DNA from: Unio delphinus
Lineage: Eukaryota > Mollusca > Bivalvia > Unionida > Unionidae
Direction: 5' to 3'
Length of the DNA stretch: 64,000 bases
Assembly (NCBI GenBank): GCA_029339505.1
Contig: JAQISU010000118.1
Coordinates: 6,122,001-6,186,000 of the forward strand
Shown: positions 54,665 through 64,000 of the stretch, piece after piece
Numbering within the stretch: position 1 is the first letter of the stretch
Layout of the letters: each line of letters opens with the position of its first letter
Notes under the pieces: model-generated
The model's database searches: none
Seen by the model: only the letters and a program-made list of their open reading frames with translations
Told to the model about the DNA's origin: nothing
Made by a program: the position numbers and the translations under genes

Positions 54665-57600
54665 TGCAGATCGGTGGAGGTATGAATAATTAATATAAAA
54701 TACCCATATTGATGTACAATGATCACTTTTCATTCCAATTGAATAATGCTAATATATATATATATATATATATATGTTCTTAATTGTTTTGAGCACAATA
54801 TATCTGCAGATGACTGATTGTATGATATGAGAGAAGAATCTTTAATAGGAATGAATCTAAAATAGAAACGAATTTGATTGCTCTTTTCTCTCATTATATA
54901 TACCTTCAAGATATTACGACGATATGTTGGAATGTATCCAACGTTACAGGTCTTACTACTCAGTTTAATATTTTACAATACTTGATCATGTGACCTAACC
55001 CACCCAATGATAACTAATTTAATTCTTCAAATACCCTCCTGACTTCTTACCAGCCAATGAGAAATTACCCCAAACTTGTAAACCAGTTTGATGATTAGAA
55101 TGCTTACAACATATTTATAGATCTTAAAATAAAAATGTACCCATGTACAAAAGCAACTATGTAATATCTTCTTTATAAATAATCACTACAATTCACAGTC
55201 ATGGGCAAAAGTTACACATATTTTAGATACCGTTATGTACCAAGAGTCACAACAATATAAATAGATAACATCATGACAGGCAATTTTGTGAAACATAACC
55301 AAACAATGCATAATATCATCGAAAACGTGTAATATACAGTAACGATAAAAAATTATGTTCTTCCAGTATTATTTCGTCTCACTGACAAGGAATTTCCACC
55401 TACACAGTAATCAGTAATACTAACCTGGCTGAAAACCTCACTTGTGATCAAATACCGTGTGTGTGTAGTTCAATGACAATACAAGTGGTCGGTTTGTTAT
55501 CCACGATAACATATATGCAAATCATGATCGTGTTAAATAATCGCAGTTAGTATCCCAAAATATGTTCCTAAGTAAGTTGTTATCTTTGTTTGTAATTATG
55601 TACTAAATTTGTATCACCATAAGCAAGTGTATTATTAAGCAAGTGTATGTATTAAGAAAGGGATTTTCTTTGGTGTGTCTGTCATGATTGTACCTCACAT
55701 CACGTGACTTACACAATCAAAAACAACCCAACACTCCCAATACATCTGTTTGTTTGTTTAATTAAGATTTTTACGTAGCTTTAACAATGTTTCAGTCATA
55801 TCTCTACGATGTTTGCAATGAAGCAGTTTTTAGTGATGTCTAGCACTGGGCCACCGGAGCGGTCCTCTCCGATTTCATTTTTTGCTAATAAGTTTTCTAG
55901 AACTGAATATAACATATGATCATAATTTCCATTGTGACAATCCAAATATAATTAAGCAGTGTTTACTGCTCTCATACCATAAATATGAAATCACTTATAT
56001 AGTGGAAGAAAGTCTAGTCATAATTACACAAAGCTGTATAATCAATTTGGCGTTTCAGTGGTGGTCAAGGTCAGAACTTTGATTTTTGACCTTTGCTATT
56101 CTCGGCAGAATATCACTCACATTTAGATAGATTATCCCACTTTTTAATTGAACAAAAACAGTTATCTCGCGATAAATATAAATATAGATTTGCAATACAT
56201 TTGAAAGTACATTTATAAACCTTGTTACTAGTTTTAATGTTTTGCTTTTAAAGACTCTTAATACCTAACGTCACCTTAATCTGCAACTATCAGTAAACAG
56301 GGCAGCAACCACCTCAGAAGATTGTATATTACATGGTATGTATTGCACTGATATGTATTGATACGCTAAGAATGGATAAAAAACGTATTTTTTAATCTTC
56401 ATTGTCAGATACAATAGTTAGGAGGACATGAATCAGCAAAAGATATGAACCAGTCTATTATATCTGCCATTGAATATACATGCAATGGAAGATCTTATCA
56501 TTAAAACACATTTTATATTTCCGTTACAATGACGTTAGCAACTAAACATTAATACATAAAAGACCTTGACAGTCATAATAAATTTAAAAATAATACTAAT
56601 CTAAAGCTTAAGTTGCAATTCATATCCCTAAGGGAGGGGCGATCAAAATATTTACTTACGAATTGAAAATGACAAACTTGACTATTATGTTACCTTTTGC
56701 AATAATCATTCATGAATAGTCTAAGTAAGTCATATTTACAGAGCATGAATATCAAAATAAAGCTGTCAGAGGTTTGTTATACTGTCTTTCAGTCCAGATA
56801 ATAATATTTTACTGCCAATTTTGCATGAGGAATTCCCATTATAATCTAATAATTCGAATGCTTGTGTAATAAAATTTATAATTGCAAGGTTACCGTCTTT
56901 AGTTCTGTAAGAAATATATATTAAAAAATATTAGTCTCATTAAAATTGAACCTATCGTCATAGACGTAAGAGACGTTTACATGTCGACCCTTATAGTAAT
57001 GATATTTAAACTAAACAAAAAAAAATTTAGTACAACAAATGTCTTGACAGCACTGGATACAGTTCGTGCTATGTTGAAAAAGAAAATCATTAAAAACTTG
57101 TCGAAACCTGTTTTCAGCATACTGCAAAATGAGTAGGAAATTTGAAATCCATAATCAATGCTAACATCTGTTTGGATTAGTAGTGTCTTTCAGCTTACTT
57201 AATCATCCAGCAGGTACAACTATGTAAAATAAATCATTTCTGGTATTTAATTGATGAATCAGCATGATATATCTACCAACCGTCATTTGGAAATTTATCT
57301 TTGTGTTTTCATACTCACTTCCCACTGTCATGTTTATGACGCGACAGTTATTGAGCAACAATGTCAGGTTTGCTAACATGTTTATTACTTTTGAAGTATT
57401 TAGCCAAAGTACTACAAGCTGGCTGTTTATTAATTAATGAATTCCTAATTGTAATTCAGTTTCAATATTAGCTAAACCTTTCTCTTTGGAAAACCTATGA
57501 TTTAACAAAACCATTAGCAGCATCTATTTATTGGCGTTGTTATTTCATTGTTTTGTTTATTGTCAGTCATGTTTCCTAAGTTACGACCCTCTATATCTGG

Positions 57601-58620
57601 CCATACTTCCTTATTACACTACCGCATGTCGATAATTGAACGAAACAATGTATTGTAAACCCAGTAACAGTTGACTATTAATTTTCTTAGGAGCAAGGTT
57701 TAAAGATGGTTATGGATATCAGACGAAAATACATATATTTGCAGATACCACCTGAAATATGTTCTTTGTCATAACGCATCATACTTGACGATACATTACC
57801 ATGATGTAATATTGTAAAGTTTATTTTCTTGCATTCGGTGAGATGTATCTACATGGGGATTTTGAAACAGGAAGTAAATACAGCCGTTTGATATAAGTGA
57901 GCGACTTGATAAGTTTGCGTACACTCCGGAACAAGGTAATTGTTTAAATTTGAGACGAAGATAATTTTGATAACCTGTTCGTTTATTTAGAATATATGTC
58001 TTCATCGGGGACTTTCATCATGTCATTATCACCTACACACTGAAAACAAATCGGATTGTTCGTTCTCACCAGCAAGTGTCAGACGGTGTTCGTGTCATAC
58101 TGAAGACGTGTTGCCCTGTCTTAGAATAATTGTAAGTACCGTGCGACCTACACTGTACCTATTATGGTATTTCGTGGTGACAAATGCATATTACACTAAC
58201 ATGATACGATTAAGAATGTGTCTGTCATTTATCACATAAATGTCTTCCTATATCACAGGACATTATTTAAATTAGGTCAAATCTTACTAACTTGTTTAAA
58301 TACTGTCATTATGTGAATCTTTTTTAAAAGCTATAACTTTCAAAAGAAAGGTTTCTTACTCGATTTGTTGGAAAACCTTTAGGAATTTCTGATTAAGCAG
58401 GAATTGACGTGAAATAAATGTTTTCATAGACATCATATAATTGTTGCATATTTACTTAATCCATGGCATAATTTGATAATAGAAAATATTATATTAAGAA
58501 AAAGGGAACAGACCAAACTATGTGTCTCTCGTTGTAAAGAACCTTCAATACTTAGTTCGAGGCCAATTACTGGTGTGTCCACAGCATATTTGTATCAGTG
58601 GTTTAGTATCTACCCGCCAC
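54665..58620. other. Intergenic DNA
   Basis: AT-rich host DNA with a short (TA)n at 54752-54774. Stops throughout; no gene or RNA recognised over about 4 kb. Confidence 0.6.
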
Positions 58621-58628
58621 AGTGAAGA

Positions 58629-59716
<1,088 letters not shown>

Positions 59717-59748
<32 letters not shown>

Positions 59749-59822
59749 TGTATGTATGTATGTATGTATGTATGTATGTATGTATGTATGTATGCATGCA
59801 TGCATGCATGTATGCATGTGTG
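59717..59822. repeat. (ATGT)n microsatellite
   Basis: About 19 ATGT units followed by a short ATGC run. Confidence 0.97.
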
Positions 59823-60046
59823 CGTGTGCGTGCGTATGATTGGATGAATGGATGAATAGAAGGATGTAAAGTTGGATGGATACATGCAGTCAATTCTACT
59901 AATCATATGCCGATTCATTTTGTAATACTATTTATGCATGTGTCGTCCTAGATTTAATGTGCTTCCTAAACGGCTACATATTATCGCTCAAATCACAATC
60001 TGAACATTGGAAGAAAGTTAGTTGCACAATATTCATTGTCAGCTGG

Positions 60047-60156
60047 GATTACACTGTCAGAAACGTTTCTGTAGATTTAATGTGATGATTGAAATGAGCG
60101 TGATTACACTGTCAGAAACGTTTCTGTAGATTTAATGTGATGATTGAAATGAGCTT
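60047..60156. repeat. 55-bp tandem duplication
   Basis: gattacactgtcagaaacgt and the following 35 bp occur twice, at 60047 and 60102, nearly identical. Confidence 0.9.
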
Positions 60157-60638
60157 TAGGTGAAGAGGGGTGCGCTAGAATATTTTGTGTTATTTGTACA
60201 ATCATGCTGTCCACAGGTGGAACATACTGATAATAAATGTGGAAACAATTGTCTGTATTTGAAAGTGTTTAATGCGAAGGGGCTTGTGACGCTCTCGACT
60301 AAGTAATACTTGTCTCCAGCAATGTACGAAAGTTTGCTTTGTCCGCCTGGGATACAAGGTCTTGTACAAAAGAAAAAATAAAAGTCTACAACACTGGGCT
60401 GATGTGTTTTATAAAATTAAAAAACTAAAACAAGTCGGATCGACACAAAAAGTGCATCATATATATCGGATTTATCAATGCGGTAAATGATGTGTATGGT
60501 CAATATGACGAACACAAACAGCAAACATCAGGAGAACAAAAAACAGCGAGGATAGAAACAAAAATAGCAGAAACCACAAGAGAAGGGAAATTTTTCATCT
60601 GTTCAAAAACTGTTTGATAAACTTTGACATGGTACTTA

Positions 60639-61024
60639 TGAAAATATTAAAGATATGGATGATGATCAAATAACTAAATATATTGCAGATGATTCAAATT
60701 ATTCGTTTGATGTGTTATCAGAACATCAAACATTGAATGAGGATGATTATCGTAAGATGATATTTAGAATTCGTTATAATAAGGGTAGTATATGTAAGGA
60801 TGATCCAGAGTTTTAAAACGTTATCTGCAAAAGTAGATCAGCTATAAACAAATGAAGAATATTATGATCCTCCTTGTGCTATTGGTAGTGTTATTCCAAG
60901 CACTGGGAGAAGTGTTGCTTGTCCTAATAATATTAATTCCTACATAATACGATTAGAAATTGTCATAAAAGGAAAACGATTTGGAAATAATTTATCAGAA
61001 ATAATGAATGAAAGCGCTGATATT
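60639..61024 (+). pseudogene. V4: fragment of the V1 4613-5659 gene homologue
   Basis: The frame at about 60855-61024 reads RSVACPNNINSYIIRLEIVI then GKRFGNNLSEIMNESADI. It matches the conserved V1 section TCPGNILSDISRLEVLIGG and GNNSVEIINEAADI at about 5440-5556. The preceding part (60639-60815) is an open acidic stretch (DMDDDQITKYIADDSNYSFD) in another frame, with stops between. The homology ends exactly where the 34-bp array begins. Divergence from V1 is large, so it is an older or different V-family virus. Confidence 0.65.
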
Positions 61025-61512
61025 ACCACATACATATCCGTCCAATCACAATTGTATTACCACATACATATCCGTCCTATCACAATTGTATTACCACATA
61101 CATATCCGTCCAATCACAATTGTAATACTACATACATATCTGTCCAATCACAATTATATTACCTCATGTATATCTGTCCAATCACAAGTGTACTACCTCA
61201 TACATACTCCTCCAATCACAATTGTATTACCACATACATATCCGTCCAATCACAATTTTATTACCACATACGTATCCGTCGAATCACAATTGTATTACCA
61301 CATACATATCTGTCCAGTCACAATTATATTACCTCATGTATATCTGTCCAATCACAATTGTATTAAATCATACATATACGTCCAATCACAATTGTATTAC
61401 AACATACATATCCGTCCAATCACAATTGTATTACCACATACATATCTGTCCAATCACAATTATATGTCCTGATACATATGTCCGATCACAATTGTATTAA
61501 CTCATACAAATC
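61022..61512. repeat. Array of about 14 34-bp repeats truncating V4
   Basis: Unit attaccacatacatatccgt then ccaatcacaattgt. Period 34 bp, with central palindrome ACAATTGT. Frames across it are artefacts. Confidence 0.95.
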
Positions 61513-61545
61513 CGTCCGACTGAATCCATTCTTACTTTGCTACAG

Positions 61546-61998
61546 ATATCGATGATGTCCACACACAAGATTTCCGTCTACTACCATCCCCAAGATGGTG
61601 TCGAATGGGCAAAGTACCTCCAATCGAAGCTTGGTGAACGGGAATATCAAATTGACATTGCCCTCAATGACGTCACATCTGACCGTACGTCCCGAGGAAG
61701 GAGCCGAATAAACATTTTCTTAATTACCCCCGACTTCCTCGATATAATAGATTTAAACACCGTGAAGGGTTTTCATCAGCAATTGTCACTCGCCATTCTG
61801 ATGGGAGTTGATACAGAAGAGTTCACATTGATAACAAGACAACGTGGTGTACATGACGATGTACAAGATTGGTTAATACTGACTGTAGATGGATCAGGGG
61901 AGTCTGTAAGGCATCTGCTGATGACGATTGTATCCATGTACGAATACAAATATCCTCCATCCAGAATTCGGCCGATTTTCAAGGAGGTCAATAATGAA
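61546..61998 (+). CDS. Host exon with BCAP/BANK-like TIR domain
   Basis: A 151-codon phase 0-0 exon: acceptor ctttgctacag before 61546 and strong donor GAA|gtaagt after 61998. The product has THKISVYYHPQDGVEWAKYL, a strand-loop-helix like the start of TIR domains in B-cell adaptor proteins (BCAP/PIK3AP1, BANK1), then RINIFLITPDFLDIID and a polar end. Such adaptors link receptors to PI3-kinase and Toll signalling. The V3 copy is 1.7 kb downstream and the 34-bp array ends 34 bp upstream. The other exons are not identified. Family call is tentative; the splice frame is well supported. Confidence 0.55.
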
Positions 61999-62271
61999 GT
62001 AAGTGTTTCAATAATATTTTCAACATTTGTTTTTGGAATTATTTATCAGATTTTTTCCTTGTGAACAACCTACTGCAGAGGACTTAATTTTGGTATCATG
62101 ATGCAAAAAAGATGTTGTATTCAGTATTTTAAGCAGAGCACAATAAAATCACTATAGCAACAACAACCGATTCTTGATATTTATGCATTTGTCCATGCAG
62201 AACAGGTGCTATGTAATTGTCTGAAAACATAACATTTTCGAAACTTATGTGATATGTTGTTCACCTTCCAG

Positions 62272-62503
62272 GCATTGTTCAGATCTCCAATTTAAAGCAA
62301 AAGTAACGTCGTTAAAGGTGAGTGGCATTTCAGATGTAATATTATCAAACATTCCTGTTTTGATTAATATCGGAGGAAAAATCCGTGATCCTGTGTCTGT
62401 ATTGCTGGTCCATCGTTGTACCTGTATTAAATCGCACATCATTCTTCTCCGTACCGTCTTCGTAAGGGTGTGTTCCGAAAACAAAAGGCTATTGAATGAG
62501 TAA
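62272..62503 (+). other. Possible next exon or host gene piece
   Basis: An open plus-strand stretch after a pyrimidine tract and cag (62266-62271) reads FKAKVTSLKVSGISDVILSN, IPVLINIGGKIRDP and LLVHRC, strand-rich, ending at TGA 62503. BCAP-type proteins have a beta-rich DBB domain after the TIR domain, which it might be. The phase does not join cleanly to the 61998 donor, so it is uncertain. Confidence 0.25.
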
Positions 62504-62721
62504 TAGTATAATAAACTATTTGAAGATTAGAACTTTGAAAATGACTTGAAAGTTACGGCCTCATCAATGAAGAAACTGTCAAGAAAGAATGTTTGCACAT
62601 CAGCATTGAGATCAATTTAGAACCTGTGTTTGCGCGCATGCCCAGCATCGTCTTAGTTTGCGTGCCCTTGGGACACTTTCTGACCTTTGACGTATAATAT
62701 GTCCTACCAGTAATAACGGAA

Positions 62722-62792
62722 ACAGCTTGTGTATTCTAAACAGCTTGTGTATTCTAAACAGCTTGTGTATTCTAAACAGCTTGTGTATTCTA
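62722..62792. repeat. Four 18-bp tandem repeats
   Basis: cagcttgtgtattctaaa occurs four times, the last slightly changed. Confidence 0.9.
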
Positions 62793-63699
62793 CTTTGGCA
62801 ACATGCAGTCATTTAATTAGATATAACAGCGCAAGTACACTTCTAAAATCGACATGAGTTTCGGCTTGGGCGGGTGAAGTGTAATTCAGGGGAAGAGTAT
62901 GGATTAGTATTCAGCTAGGACTGAAATCTCACAAATCTTACACTTAATTATTTCTATGTTCCACTTCTATCTAACAATCCAGTACTTTACCTTGGCTTTC
63001 TTTTGTTCCACGTCTGATTCATCTGTTTCTGTTGGTGAAGTCATTTGGTTAAATATTGTCGTGCTGCAATATAAATGTCTGAAACCTAATCAAAGTAAGG
63101 TGACTGTTCAGGCTCATCTGCTGCTTGCGTTCCAAAGATTTTCATTATGATTTCCTTAGACTCATCGAACAGGTTTTCTCGAAGACTTGTCAGGCAAAGT
63201 GATATGCATCTATCACGACATTACTAGTGTCAATATCTTGATAATGGACATGGGCGCATTCTGTCCTCATTTATAAGCATTTGCGGTCTGAATACCTCTA
63301 TCTTGTATATCCCTGTCCATGATGGGCAACAAGATGATCTGATCAACAATAATTGATGTACAATAGGTCCAGACTATTATTGGAATAGTCTAGAGTGTTC
63401 ATGTGATTATGACATTTTGGTGTACATAAGCTGTTTGCAAAATGGCGAACTTATTACGCTATACTCAAAACCGATTAGTTTATTAAATTTGTAAGGTGAT
63501 ATACGTTATACCTTCCACGGTTTTACTATGTCACATATGTCAGTTGGAATAATGACACTAACAAAGTTCTCCCTCGTAGTAAGAGGAGTTTTTTTTTAAT
63601 TTAGCTACGCTTTCCGGAAAGATGACCGCTATCGCTTAACCGGCTTGACGCATCTCATTCCTTTTTGTGCTAATTTTCAAGATATATCTGATTACTCTA
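62793..63699. other. Intergenic DNA before V3
   Basis: No gene recognised. The sequence next to 63700 has no similarity to the flanks of the V1 and V2 terminal repeats. Confidence 0.5.
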
Positions 63700-63921
63700 A
63701 GCAGCAGAGAGGGTGAATCCTACAACATTTTTTGTTTTTATTTTTGATTATACCCCCTCCAAATAACACTAGACCCTTCTCGCGAATAACTAGAAAAAAA
63801 AATGAGTCTGGAAACATGAGATTCGCATTCGCGAATCATAAAATGTCGTCGTTGTCACTCACCCTCTCTGCTGCTATGGGTTAACCTGAATATTTTATCA
63901 AGTCCTTAGGACGAAAATCAT
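63700..63921. repeat. Candidate inverted terminal repeat of V3
   Basis: Arms AGCAGCAGAGAGGGTGAA (63700-63717) and TCACCCTCTCTGCTGCT (63859-63875) enclose about 141 bp. The inner side continues on the reverse strand as ggttaacccatagcagcag and a degraded gataaaatattcaggttaac, as after the V1 penton gene. The loop start shares gtgacaacgacgac-like sequence with V1, but its middle differs from V2. Confidence 0.75.
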
Positions 63922-64000
63922 TTATGATTTCACAAACAAGCTAATCGCTAACACCTCTTCTTGTAAATCAATTAGATTATTTGACTGGTCGGTGAGTTTG
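63922..64000 (-). pseudogene. V3 penton-like protein, C-terminal 25 codons
   Basis: Reading down from the window edge: LTDQSNNLIDLQEEVLAISL, then FVKS and TAA at 63922-63924. It differs from V1 (12195-12269) by one residue, with several silent changes. V3 therefore enters the window tail first, and its other genes lie beyond 64000. Type is given as pseudogene because only the end is present; its state is unknown. Confidence 0.8.

Noticed and set aside
63700..63702. TA target duplication around the V3 terminus
   Set aside because: A TA can be drawn only by using unequal arm lengths on the two sides, so it is not supported.

Overview
The window looks like AT-rich nuclear DNA of an invertebrate, most likely a mollusc. 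The evidence is tRNA-derived SINEs with a bivalve-style tail, an I/Nimb-like RNase-H LINE, a solo LTR, long TA/CA/ATGT microsatellites, one spliced host exon resembling BCAP/BANK TIR domains, and several decayed endogenous dsDNA viruses. The species assignment is inference. There are no bacterial operons, rRNA genes or CRISPR arrays.

Layout. (1) 1-12564: right half of an endogenous adenovirus/Polinton-related virus, here called V1. It has family B DNA polymerase on the minus strand (cut by the window edge), a zinc-ribbon fragment, an HNH homing endonuclease, an array of 92-bp repeats carrying TGACGTCA, then a plus-strand block of virion genes: an unknown core-type protein, a pVI/pX-like protein, major capsid, a core-protein/adenain fusion, a fibre-like gene, a membrane protein and a penton-like protein. 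Six of these genes have a shared motif just upstream of the start. (2) 12.6-19.7 kb: microsatellites, two SINEs, old repeats and unrecognised broken coding stretches. (3) 19.7-26.9 kb: a nearly intact LINE on the minus strand. (4) 27.85-41.93 kb: a full-length but inactivated Polinton/Maverick (P1) with protease, major capsid, penton, integrase, packaging ATPase and protein-primed type PolB. (5) 43.1-44.06 kb: an inverted copy of the P1 PolB 3' end (P2), which abuts V2. (6) 44.06-48.49 kb: V2, the left half of a V-type virus, with an A32-like ATPase, small genes, a zinc-ribbon gene and a primase fused to a herpes-UL9-like helicase. (7) 48.5-60.6 kb: non-coding host DNA with a solo LTR and a 1.8-kb array of 34-bp repeats. 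(8) 60.64-61.02 kb: V4, a fragment related to V1, cut off by a second 34-bp array. (9) 61.5-62.0 kb: the BCAP-like exon. (10) 63.70-64.00 kb: V3, the penton end of another V copy on the minus strand.

The main finding is the V family. The same about 180-250 bp block, bounded by the inverted arms AGCAGCAGAGAGGGTGAA/TTCACCCTCTCTGCTGCT, follows the penton gene in V1 and V3 and the ATPase gene in V2. In the two best copies, homology stops at the outer arm. The simplest reading is an inverted terminal repeat of a linear virus. V2 then shows the left end and V1 the right end of one genome of about 19-20 kb: ITR, ATPase, small genes, zinc ribbon and primase-helicase, PolB, virion genes, penton, ITR. 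No integrase was seen in the parts present. Replication (PolB, primase-helicase), packaging (ATPase), maturation (protease) and virion genes would form a complete virus set. Every copy here is broken by stops and frameshifts.
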